Shown here in pieces: positions 54,020 to 62,114 of a stretch of 64,000 nt of DNA. A model generated the notes under the pieces. The model worked only from the letters and a program-made list of their open reading frames with translations, was not told the DNA's origin and searched no databases. Position 1 is the first letter of the stretch; every line of letters starts with the position of its first letter. This DNA comes from Kribbella sindirgiensis (GTDB lineage Bacteria > Actinomycetota > Actinomycetes > Propionibacteriales > Kribbellaceae). A program made the translations under genes and the position numbers. Location of the stretch: NCBI RefSeq assembly GCF_004331435.1, contig NZ_SJKA01000004.1:372001-436000 (forward strand), written 5' to 3'.

Positions 54020-55213
54020 CTATTCGTCGATCGTGCCGGTCAGGTACGCCGCGGCGTGCCGCGCGCGTTCACGGGTCTGCTCGAGGTCGTCGCCGTACGC
54101 CGTGACGTGGCCGACCTTGCGGCCCGGCTTCACCGACTTCCCGTAGAAGTGGACCTTCAGGCCCGGGTCGCGCGCCATGCAGTGCAGCAGGCCGCGGTGC
54201 ATGTCCTCGACGTCCCCGCCGAGCACGTTGACCATGACGGTGTACGGCGCTCGCGCGGCCGGTGAGCCGAGCGGGAGGTCGAGCACAGCCCGCAGGTGGT
54301 TCTCGAACTGGGACGTGACCGCGCCGTCGATCGTCCAGTGCCCGGTGTTGTGCGGGCGCATCGCCAGCTCGTTGACCAGCAGCCGCCCGTCCCGCGCCTC
54401 GAACATCTCGACCGCGAGGACGCCGACCACGCCGAGCTCGCCGGCGATCCGCAACGCGGTCTGCTGCGCCTGAGCGGCCCGCTCCGGCGCCAGGTCGGGC
54501 GCGGGCGCGGTCACCTCGACGCAGATGCCGTCCCGCTGCACCGACTCGACGATCGGGTACGCGACCGCCTGCCCGTGCGGCGAGCGCGCCACGATCGCGG
54601 ACAGCTCGCGGACGAAGTCCACCTTCTCCTCGGCCAGGATCGGTACGCCGCTGCCGAACGCGGTCGCGATCTGTGGGTCCTCCGGACCGTCGACGAACCA
54701 CACGCCCTTGCCGTCGTATCCGCCGCGGGTGGTCTTCAGGATGATCGGGAAACCGCCGACCCGCTTGGCGAAATCCGCGACGTCGCCGGGCGTGGCGACC
54801 ACCTGATGCGCGGGCGCCGGCGCGTCGAAGGTGTCCAGCCGGGCGCGCATCACGGCCTTGTCCTGGGCGTGCACCAGCGCGTCCGGGCCGGGGTGAACCT
54901 TCACACCGTCCGCCTCGAGCGCATGCAGCAGGTCCGTCGGCACGTGCTCGTGGTCGAACGTCACCACGTCGCACTCGGCCGCGAACCGCCGTACCGTCTC
55001 GGGGTCCTTGTAGTCGCCGACAGGGGCGTCCGCGACGGCCTGCGCGGCCGACACCGTCTCGCCCTCGGCGAGCACGCGCAGCTGGATTCCGAGGGCGACG
55101 GCCGTCTCCTGGGTCATCCGGGCCAGCTGCCCGCCACCGACCATGCCGACCACCGGGGTACCGACAGGGAGATCCTTACGATCGAACTTCACGGTCGTGA
55201 GCCTAATGTCCAT
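54020..55213 (-). CDS. purK: N5-carboxyaminoimidazole ribonucleotide synthase
   Basis: An ATP-grasp enzyme of up to 397 residues making N5-CAIR from AIR, ATP and bicarbonate. The [11 protein letters not shown] start, the ATP-grasp lysine loop [12 protein letters not shown] and the metal/ATP site [18 protein letters not shown] are seen. An ATG at 55213 and a GTG at 55192 are both possible starts; the second is near the usual N-terminus. purK and purE form an operon. Confidence 0.93.
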   Translation of the reverse strand: MDIRLTTVKFDRKDLPVGTPVVGMVGGGQLARMTQETAVALGIQLRVLAEGETVSAAQAVADAPVGDYKDPETVRRFAAECDVVTFDHEHVPTDLLHALEADGVKVHPGPDALVHAQDKAVMRARLDTFDAPAPAHQVVATPGDVADFAKRVGGFPIILKTTRGGYDGKGVWFVDGPEDPQIATAFGSGVPILAEEKVDFVRELSAIVARSPHGQAVAYPIVESVQRDGICVEVTAPAPDLAPERAAQAQQTALRIAGELGVVGVLAVEMFEARDGRLLVNELAMRPHNTGHWTIDGAVTSQFENHLRAVLDLPLGSPAARAPYTVMVNVLGGDVEDMHRGLLHCMARDPGLKVHFYGKSVKPGRKVGHVTAYGDDLEQTRERARHAAAYLTGTIDE

Positions 55214-55336
55214 ACATCATCGGTCGTACGGCGGCTGTCGCGGCGCGCGGGCGATTTCGGAGTCGGACCGGTCGCCGGGTACCGTGGGAAGCTGCCCTCC
55301 CCGTCGCGGTGTGATCACAGAAGGTTCCGAAGACCG

Positions 55337-55897
55337 TTGAAGCTCGTCACCACGCTGTACCGCCAGTTCCAGCACCTGGTGCACGAAGTCGCCAAGTTCG
55401 GTGTGGTCGGTCTGCTCGGTCTGGTCGTCGACCTGCCGATCTACAACTGGCTGGTCTTCAACAACCCGCTGGTGCTCGCCGACTCGGGGGTCGGCATGCT
55501 GCACCACAAGCCGCTGACCGCGAAGTTCATCTCGGTCACGGTCGCCACGATCGTGACGTACTTCGGCAACCGCTACTGGACGTGGCGGCACCGGGAGCGC
55601 TCCGGCCTGCACCGTGAGTACGTGCTGTTCTTCGTGCTGAACGGCATCGGCCTGCTGATCGCGGCCGGCTGCCTGGCCTTCTCGCGGTACGTCCTGGACC
55701 TGCACAGCTGGCTGTCCGACAACATCGCCGCGAACTTCATCGGCCTCGGCCTCGGCACCCTGTTCCGCTTCTGGTCGTACCGCAAGTTCGTCTTCCGGGA
55801 AGAGCTCGCCCTCGACGAGGCCGAACACACCCCGGCCCCGGACTCCCCGGCAGAACTCGACGGAGAGTCCACGGGCGACCTGCCTGTCGTTCGGTAG
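55337..55897 (+). CDS. GtrA-family membrane protein
   Basis: A 186-residue GtrA-like flippase partner. Four hydrophobic helices include FGVVGLLGLVVDLPIYNWLV and FVLNGIGLLIAAGCLAF, and the family's TYFGNRYWTWR and FWSYRKFVF ends are intact. Such proteins help move polyprenyl-linked sugars or form cell-surface polysaccharides. A TTG at 55337 is the likely start; the open frame extends upstream but over the promoter region. Confidence 0.85.
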   Translation: MKLVTTLYRQFQHLVHEVAKFGVVGLLGLVVDLPIYNWLVFNNPLVLADSGVGMLHHKPLTAKFISVTVATIVTYFGNRYWTWRHRERSGLHREYVLFFVLNGIGLLIAAGCLAFSRYVLDLHSWLSDNIAANFIGLGLGTLFRFWSYRKFVFREELALDEAEHTPAPDSPAELDGESTGDLPVVR

Positions 55898-55900
55898 CGG

Positions 55901-56800
55901 TCACTCCCCGGTGAGCGGCGCTCCCGGGTCCTTCCAGCGGAAGTAGAGCGCATCGGGGAACGTCCCGGGGATCTTGCCGAGGCCCTGGATGACGGTCGAC
56001 GCACCGTTGAAGCGGCCGACGGCGTACGCGTACGCCGAGTTCGTGTCGTGGTCGATGCCGACCAGGAACGTCCCGTACACACCGCACTTCTGGGCGAGCA
56101 GCGTCTCGAAGCCCTGCCAGGTGCTGCTCCGGACCCGCTTCACCACCGGCTTCATGGGTGTGCTCGTCGGGACGTGGATCGTGTACAGCGCGCCGCCACG
56201 CGTCGTCGCGACGAACGTGTCGTACGTCGCCGACTTGCTGACCAGCGCCATCGTCTTGACCGCCGCGAACCCCGGCGCGGACGCTCTGTACCGCCAGGCA
56301 CCGTTGACGAGCGTCCAGCGGAAGAGCGTGCCGTCGTTGCGCAGGGCGTACGTGTTCCTGCGCGTGATGTGCGTCTGCGTGGGCCCTTGGTAGTCGGCCT
56401 CCTCGAGGCTGACGAAACTCCCCCAGCCACCGCCGATCGGCGCCAGCGGGGCACCGTCGTGGACGCCGTTCGTCGCGTGATAGCCGCTTGCGTACAGCGT
56501 GCTGCCGCCGATGACGTAGCCGAAGACGTTGACGCCCCCGAAGCCGTCGTCCAGCACGTTCATCGACGCGCTGACCCTGATCTGCCCGGGCGCGTACACG
56601 TCCTTCGCCGTCGTCTCCTTGGCCCGCGCGGTCGGCGGTTTGGTGGCCACGACGACCTGGGCGGTGTGGTCGCCGCCGGCGGTCACGGATCCCACCCCGA
56701 GCGCGCAGTTGGCCGTGGGTGCGGCGGACGCGGTCGTGGGGACCATGGTTGCGGCGACGAGCACGGCGGCCGCGATTGGCTGTTTGATAATTGGTACCAC
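55901..56800 (-). CDS. Exported protein, beta-propeller-like
   Basis: A 299-residue protein with a Sec signal (IKQPIAAAVLVAATMVPTTASA) and a body of beta-strands with repeated G-x-LYxx/LFRW elements (GGSTLYASGYH; DGTLFRWTLVNGAWRYR; GALYTIHVP), which suggests a tachylectin/beta-propeller fold. Ligand unknown. It may be a surface or exported sugar-binding protein (inference). Confidence 0.65.
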   Translation of the reverse strand: MVPIIKQPIAAAVLVAATMVPTTASAAPTANCALGVGSVTAGGDHTAQVVVATKPPTARAKETTAKDVYAPGQIRVSASMNVLDDGFGGVNVFGYVIGGSTLYASGYHATNGVHDGAPLAPIGGGWGSFVSLEEADYQGPTQTHITRRNTYALRNDGTLFRWTLVNGAWRYRASAPGFAAVKTMALVSKSATYDTFVATTRGGALYTIHVPTSTPMKPVVKRVRSSTWQGFETLLAQKCGVYGTFLVGIDHDTNSAYAYAVGRFNGASTVIQGLGKIPGTFPDALYFRWKDPGAPLTGE

Positions 56801-56866
56801 CCCCTTACCTGCCTTGATGGTCGATCAGGCGCGTTGGTTGTCGGTAGGGCATGTGAAGATGCGGTG

Positions 56867-58078
56867 GTGACTGACTTCGAGGTGCGGGTAGCGCGGGCGG
56901 ACGAGCATGATGTGGCCTCGGGGGTGTTCGGCGAGGCGATGATGTTCGATGCGACGCCGAGTGAGCTCGGACGGCAGTTGTTCGAGCCGGAGCGGGCGCT
57001 GATGGCGACCGACGGCGCGGAAGTCATCGGGACGACCAGGGCGCTGACGCGGGACCTCTCGGTGCCCGGTGCGGTGGTCGACGCGGCCCATGTGACCGGC
57101 GTCGGCGTGCGCGCGACGTACCGGCGGCGTGGTGTCATGTCCGCGCTGATCGGGCGGCAGTTGCGGGAGGTGCAGGAGGCGATCGCGGTGCTGTGGGCGA
57201 GCGAGCCGGCCATCTACGGGCGGTTCGGGTACGGCGCGGCCGCGTGGGGCACGAACTACGAGATCGACCTGCGCCGCGTCGGTCCGACCGACGACAGGAT
57301 CCGTCCGGGCGCGCTCGGCGTACTGACCGTGGACGAGGCGCTCAAGGAGCTGCCGACCGTACTGCGGCGCGCGCAGGAGCAACGCCCCGGTGTGTCCGGG
57401 CGGTCGGAGTTGCGGTGGCAGGGCCATCTGGAGGACAAGCCGGACGACCGCAACGGGCGGACCGCGCGACAGATCCTGGTGCATCGCGACGAGGCCGGCA
57501 CCATCACCGGGTACGCGCTCTGGCGCGGCAAGATGAACTGGGTCCCGACCGGCCCGGCGAACGAGGTCCTTGTCGAGGAACTCGTCGCGCCGGACCCCAC
57601 GGCGTACCGCGTGCTGTGGCAGCACCTGCTGACCATGGATCTGAGCGCGAAGCTCGGCTACGGGTACGCCGCCGTGGACGAGCCGCTGCAGCAACTCGTC
57701 AGCACACCCACCGCCCTCGAGCGCCGCGTCGGCGAGTCCCTGTGGCTGCGCGTCACCGACGTACCGCGGGCGCTCCAGCAGCGGCAGTACGCCGTACCGG
57801 TCGACGTCGTCCTCGACGTCACCGACGACCTGATCGAGACGAACACCGGCCGCTTCCGCCTGACCGCCGACGAGTCGTCGGTCACCTGCGAACGCACCGA
57901 CGCCCCCGCCGACCTCAGTCTGCCGATCGGGACCCTCGGCGCGATCTACCTCGGCGGCCGCCCACTGACCGAATTCGCCCCGACAGGCCGCGTCACCGAA
58001 CACACCCCCGCCACCCTGAACCGCGCAACCGCCGCCTTCAACTGGCCGATCGCACCCGTCAGCTTGGAGGTCTTCTGA
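56867..58078 (+). CDS. Eis-like GNAT acetyltransferase
   Basis: A 403-residue protein with an N-terminal GNAT domain (VTGVGVRATYRRRGVMSALI is the acetyl-CoA loop, RRRG), a second GNAT-like middle (LVEELVAPDPTAYRVLWQHL) and a C-terminal sterol-carrier-like domain (GAIYLGGRPLTEFAPTG), as in Eis. These enzymes acetylate amines on antibiotics or peptides. The start is a GTG at 56867; another GTG is one codon upstream. Confidence 0.85.
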   Translation: MTDFEVRVARADEHDVASGVFGEAMMFDATPSELGRQLFEPERALMATDGAEVIGTTRALTRDLSVPGAVVDAAHVTGVGVRATYRRRGVMSALIGRQLREVQEAIAVLWASEPAIYGRFGYGAAAWGTNYEIDLRRVGPTDDRIRPGALGVLTVDEALKELPTVLRRAQEQRPGVSGRSELRWQGHLEDKPDDRNGRTARQILVHRDEAGTITGYALWRGKMNWVPTGPANEVLVEELVAPDPTAYRVLWQHLLTMDLSAKLGYGYAAVDEPLQQLVSTPTALERRVGESLWLRVTDVPRALQQRQYAVPVDVVLDVTDDLIETNTGRFRLTADESSVTCERTDAPADLSLPIGTLGAIYLGGRPLTEFAPTGRVTEHTPATLNRATAAFNWPIAPVSLEVF

Positions 58079-58146
58079 CGCCGATGTCATCGAGATGTCA
58101 TCGCTGCTGACTAGGTTCCTGGAACGAACCAGGACCCGGAGGCAGC

Positions 58147-59025
58147 ATGATCGACCACCAGCTCCGGAAACCGGGAGGAGAGCCGTACCTCCCGGAGCAC
58201 ACCAGGACAGCCCTGGTCGATGCGCTCTGGGACGTGTTTCCACGCGCCTGGCGCTCCGTGGAACGATTCGTCGACTCCGTCATGGACGCGTCACCAGAGG
58301 TCGAAGCGCTGGAGAAGGCCGACTCGGTCTGGCGGCACAACGCCGCGGTCGTCGACCACCTCCGGGCTGTCGAGGCACCCAGGCGCTACGGAAGTCTGCG
58401 TCACGAGCTGCGCGCTGTCGCCGACGCACTGGTGCTCCGGCCGTCGAAGCACCCGAGCGTCTTCGCGGACGGCCGGCGGGCCGGTCTGAAGTCCGCGCGC
58501 AACGAAGTACTCGACTATGCCCGTGACGAAGGCCGGACGGCTCGCAGCCTCATCGATCCGATCCACCCACGCGTCGACCGAACCGGACAGCTGTCGGGGC
58601 GGCCGCTCACCATCCACGTGGTCGGCCTGCGCACGCAGGAGCAGCGGGTCGCGCACCTGAACCGGTTGTTCCGGGAGTACTTCGGTGAGTGCCCGGAGCA
58701 GGCTGCGGTCGTCCGGGCGCTGGCCACCGGGCTCCCGCCACTCGACGTCGTGGACACGAGCCAGCAGCAGGCCGAGGCCCACCAGTTGGCCGCGGAGGAG
58801 CTGCGGCGCGATCTCCTCGACCAGTGGAATCTGCTCAGCGCCGCCCGCAAGGAACGGCTCGAGATCCGACAGCGCCTCCTCGAACTGGCGGCTCAGGTCG
58901 CGCCGTCCGGTGCCATCAATGGGGACACCGGCTTCGCCACCGGTTTCCACGTCGGCTGCCTGACCGCCAGCAGACTCCTGCTCGCCCGGGCCGAGCAGCT
59001 GTACCCGTCCGTGCTGCTGCGCTAG
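58147..59025 (+). CDS. Uncharacterised helical protein
   Basis: A 292-residue, all-helical and charged protein. GGAGG precedes the ATG. I do not recognise a family; it has no signal or membrane helix. Regions such as AVVDHLRAVEAPRRYGSLRHE and WNLLSAARKERLEIRQRLLE are long helices. Its end overlaps the PH-domain gene convergently by 4 bases. Confidence 0.6.
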   Translation: MIDHQLRKPGGEPYLPEHTRTALVDALWDVFPRAWRSVERFVDSVMDASPEVEALEKADSVWRHNAAVVDHLRAVEAPRRYGSLRHELRAVADALVLRPSKHPSVFADGRRAGLKSARNEVLDYARDEGRTARSLIDPIHPRVDRTGQLSGRPLTIHVVGLRTQEQRVAHLNRLFREYFGECPEQAAVVRALATGLPPLDVVDTSQQQAEAHQLAAEELRRDLLDQWNLLSAARKERLEIRQRLLELAAQVAPSGAINGDTGFATGFHVGCLTASRLLLARAEQLYPSVLLR

Positions 59026-59636
59026 CGGTCGTCGTCCGAGCTGAAGATGGTGTCGCCTTCGTCGGTTCGGGGCTGTTGCTGTTGTGGGCGGCGGCGCATG
59101 TGTTCCGGGGGTTGCTCGTCCTCGAGGATGCCGTCGCCGGGTCGGCCCTCCGGGCCGCCGAAGAGGAGGTCGGACATCTGCAGGTGGACGTGCTCGACGT
59201 GCGGTACGTCGGGGAGCACCACCTGACCGCGTTCGCCGGCGGACTCGATGTGCAGTGTGCCGCAGCCGAGGATGCGATCCACCAGGCCGTGCTCGTACGA
59301 CACGTCGTTGATCCGCATCAGCGGGATGTCCCGGCCGGTCCGGGTGAGGATGCCGTGCCGGGTGATCAGCCGCCGGTTGGTGATCGTGTACGTCGAGAAG
59401 AACCAGTTCAGGAACGGCTTCACCGCGAACGTCGCCAGGATCACCACTCCGACCGCGAGGATCGCGATCCGGGCCGGGGTCTGCAGCGACCCGGTCGGCA
59501 CGATCGCGGCCAGGAAGCCGCCCAGGCCCGCCACCACGAGCAGCAGGAAGACCGGCCCGATCAGCGCCTTCCAGTGCGTCCGGGTGCTGACGACGACGTA
59601 CTCGTCCTCACCCAACAACTTCGCCGAGATCGCCAT
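59022..59636 (-). CDS. PH-domain membrane protein (bPH/DUF304-type)
   Basis: A 204-residue protein: an N-terminal segment, two membrane helices (ALIGPVFLLLVVAGLGGFLA; IAILAVGVVILATFAVKPFL), then a bacterial PH domain with YTITNRRLITRHGILTR and RINDVSYEHGLVDRILGCG. The tail is Gln/Pro-rich and acidic. These are common membrane proteins of unknown function. The ATG at 59636 matches the family start. Confidence 0.82.
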   Translation of the reverse strand: MAISAKLLGEDEYVVVSTRTHWKALIGPVFLLLVVAGLGGFLAAIVPTGSLQTPARIAILAVGVVILATFAVKPFLNWFFSTYTITNRRLITRHGILTRTGRDIPLMRINDVSYEHGLVDRILGCGTLHIESAGERGQVVLPDVPHVEHVHLQMSDLLFGGPEGRPGDGILEDEQPPEHMRRRPQQQQPRTDEGDTIFSSDDDR

Positions 59637-59801
59637 GGCCCCAGTCTCACAGGTACCGGGTTCGGTTGTCCCCTCCCGACACGATCGAGGGCAGCCACAC
59701 GGGCAGCATCCAGGGACGAAAAGGTTTAACACTTCACAAAATGCATACAGTGAGCCAGGATGCGCGGTGGGTTAACAAGCTGGGGACCAGAAGGAGCCGT
59801 G

Positions 59802-61208
59802 ATGGCAGTCTTGTCGATTCTCGACCGGGAGCACACCGTCGCACCGCCGGGCTACAGCCGCTGGCTGATCCCGCCGGCCGCGCTCGCCGTCCATCTGTGC
59901 ATCGGCCAGGCGTACGCGACCAGCGTCTACAAGACGTCGATGGTGAAGCATTTCGACACCAGCCAGACCGCGGTCGGCGTGGTGTTCAGCATCGCGATCG
60001 TGATGCTGGGCCTGTCCGCCGCCGTCGGCGGCACCTGGGTCGAACGCAACGGACCGCGGAAGGCGATGTTCGTCGCCGCCTGCTTCTGGGCGACCGGGTT
60101 CCTGGTCGGGGCGCTCGGCATCGGCACCGGCCAGCTCTGGCTGGTCTACCTCGGGTACGGCGTGATCGGCGGCATCGGCCTCGGGATCGGGTACATCTCT
60201 CCGGTCTCCACGCTGATCAAGTGGTTCCCGGACCGTCCGGGCCTCGCGACCGGCCTGGCGATCATGGGCTTCGGCGGCGGTGCGCTGGTCGCCAGCCCGC
60301 TGTCCCGCCAACTGCTCGGCCTCTACGACTCCGGCTACGACCCGAACGTGAGCACGTCGGTGGCCGGCGGCGGCGCGCTGGTCGGCCTGTTCCTGACGCT
60401 GGGCGTCGGCTACTTCGTGATCATGATGTTCGGCGTCTTCAACATCCGTGTCCCCGCCGACGGCTGGGCGCCGGCCGGGTTCGACTCCTCGGCGGTGCGG
60501 CAGAAGGCGCTCGTCACGACCGGCAACGTCTCGGCGGCGACCGCGATCAAGACGCCGCAGTTCTGGTTCCTGTGGGTCGTGCTGTTCTGCAACGTCACCG
60601 CGGGGATCGGCATCCTCGAGCAGGCCAGCCCGATGATCCAGGACTTCTTCCGCGGTGACAGTGGCGCAGGGAGCAAGTCGACCGTTGCGGTCGCGGCCGC
60701 GGCCGGGTTCGTCGGCCTGCTGTCGATCTTCAACATGGCCGGCCGGTTCGGCTGGTCGTCGACGTCCGACGTGATCGGGCGGAAGCCGATCTACGCGATG
60801 TATCTCGGCGTCGGGATCGTCGCGTACACGCTGCTGGCGTCCGTCGGGCACACCAGCACGGTGGTCTTCGTACTGCTCGCCGCGGTCATCATCTCGTTCT
60901 ACGGCGGTGGGTTCGCGACGGTTCCGGCGTACCTGCGGGATCTGTTCGGTACCTATCAGGTCGGCGCGATCCACGGCCGGCTGCTGACCGCGTGGTCGGC
61001 GGCCGGGATCGCGGGTCCGCTGATCATCAACGGGTTCCTGGACCGCGAGGGCAAACCGGGCACGCTGACCGCGGCGGCGTACCGGCCGGCGCTGTTCACG
61101 ATGGTCGGCGTGCTGGCCGTCGGGTTCGTCGCGAACCTGCTGATCCGCTCGGTCTCCGAGCGATTCCACGAACAGAAGGCCGAGTCGACCGTGGAGGCAA
61201 CCCGATGA
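59802..61208 (+). CDS. OFA-type MFS transporter (oxalate/formate antiporter family)
   Basis: A 468-residue MFS protein. The N-terminus (YSRWLIPPAALAVHLCIGQA) and the helix-3 region GIGTGQLWLVYLGYGVIGGI match OFA carriers, which exchange small carboxylates. AAGGAG lies close to the ATG at 59802. Its stop overlaps a 35-residue membrane partner (ATGA), as in other actinobacteria. Confidence 0.85.
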   Translation: MAVLSILDREHTVAPPGYSRWLIPPAALAVHLCIGQAYATSVYKTSMVKHFDTSQTAVGVVFSIAIVMLGLSAAVGGTWVERNGPRKAMFVAACFWATGFLVGALGIGTGQLWLVYLGYGVIGGIGLGIGYISPVSTLIKWFPDRPGLATGLAIMGFGGGALVASPLSRQLLGLYDSGYDPNVSTSVAGGGALVGLFLTLGVGYFVIMMFGVFNIRVPADGWAPAGFDSSAVRQKALVTTGNVSAATAIKTPQFWFLWVVLFCNVTAGIGILEQASPMIQDFFRGDSGAGSKSTVAVAAAAGFVGLLSIFNMAGRFGWSSTSDVIGRKPIYAMYLGVGIVAYTLLASVGHTSTVVFVLLAAVIISFYGGGFATVPAYLRDLFGTYQVGAIHGRLLTAWSAAGIAGPLIINGFLDREGKPGTLTAAAYRPALFTMVGVLAVGFVANLLIRSVSERFHEQKAESTVEATR

Positions 61209-61312
61209 ACCAGACCCCGCGCCTGGTGATCTCCTGGCTACTGGTCGCCGTACTCCTCGGGTACGGCATCATCCAGACCCTGATCACCGCGGCAAAACTC
61301 TTTACGCACTAG
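61205..61312 (+). CDS. Small membrane partner of the OFA transporter
   Basis: A 35-residue protein with one membrane helix (VISWLLVAVLLGYGIIQTLI). It is translationally coupled to the transporter by an ATGA overlap, a widespread arrangement for the OFA-type 'MFS transporter small subunit'. Its end overlaps the birA stop convergently. Confidence 0.75.
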   Translation: MNQTPRLVISWLLVAVLLGYGIIQTLITAAKLFTH

Positions 61313-62114
61313 TTCGCAGATGCGTGACGTCCCCGGCTGCGAGCGGCCGGGGACCGTCCGCGGTATCGACGATCAGGCGGCCGTCGTCGGCCAGGTCGCG
61401 GGCCGTGCCTTCGAGGAAGGTGCCGTCGGGGAGTTCCACACGCACCGCCTGCCCCAGGGTCGCGGACAGTTCGCGGTACTCCGGGAGAACCGCGTCCGGA
61501 TCACCGTTGGCGTCTACCCACGACCGGTAGCGCGCAGCGAGCTCACGCAGTACTGCCGCCATGACCGTGGCTCGGTCAGTGGTTGCCGCCTTCTCCAGCC
61601 CCAGGGAGGTGGCTGCCTCGTGCGGCTTCTCGTCCTCGCGGAGGGTCACGTTGAGACCAATGCCAATGACGGCCGCCGGTCCCTCGACCCGCTCCAGCAG
61701 GATGCCGGCGAGCTTGCGGTTCTCGACCAGTACGTCGTTCGGCCACTTCACCTGCGCCGGAATCTCGCCGACCTTCCGCACCGCCGCCGCCACCGCCAGC
61801 GGGACCAGCAGGCCCAGCCACGGCCACCGTGACGCCTCAACAGCGGTCGGACGCAGCAGAACCGACATCAGCAACGCAGAGCGCGGCGGTGTGGTCCAGG
61901 TACGCCCCAGCCGCCCGCGACCGGACGACTGGTACTCCGCAGCAACGACCAGCCCCTCAGGCTGACCACCTGCGGCCGCAGCTGCCACAACCGCATTCGT
62001 CGACGGTGTCTCCGCGAGTACGTCGATCTGCGTCCACAACGCACCGGGGCGCACCAACCGCCCCCGCAGGAACTGCTCATCCAGCGGGGGCCGCTCCAGG
62101 TCGCTGAACCTCAT
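61302..62114 (-). CDS. birA: Biotin-[acetyl-CoA-carboxylase] ligase
   Basis: A 270-residue ligase that activates biotin as biotinyl-AMP and attaches it to carboxylase BCCP lysines. SSGRGRLGRTW (biotin/ATP loop, about residues 63-73) and VKWPNDVLVENRKLAGIL (about 120-137) are the family hallmarks. There is no N-terminal HTH, so it is a catalytic-only type. The ATG overlaps the ppc stop (ATGA). Confidence 0.93.
   Translation of the reverse strand: MRFSDLERPPLDEQFLRGRLVRPGALWTQIDVLAETPSTNAVVAAAAAGGQPEGLVVAAEYQSSGRGRLGRTWTTPPRSALLMSVLLRPTAVEASRWPWLGLLVPLAVAAAVRKVGEIPAQVKWPNDVLVENRKLAGILLERVEGPAAVIGIGLNVTLREDEKPHEAATSLGLEKAATTDRATVMAAVLRELAARYRSWVDANGDPDAVLPEYRELSATLGQAVRVELPDGTFLEGTARDLADDGRLIVDTADGPRPLAAGDVTHLRTSA

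Noticed and set aside
54296..55336. Long plus-strand extension upstream of the GtrA gene
   Set aside because: It is antisense to purK; the GtrA family start is at 55337.
59772..61169. 465-codon minus-strand frame opposite the OFA transporter
   Set aside because: Extremely Arg/Asp/Gln-rich with no hydrophobic core; the plus-strand gene is clearly real.
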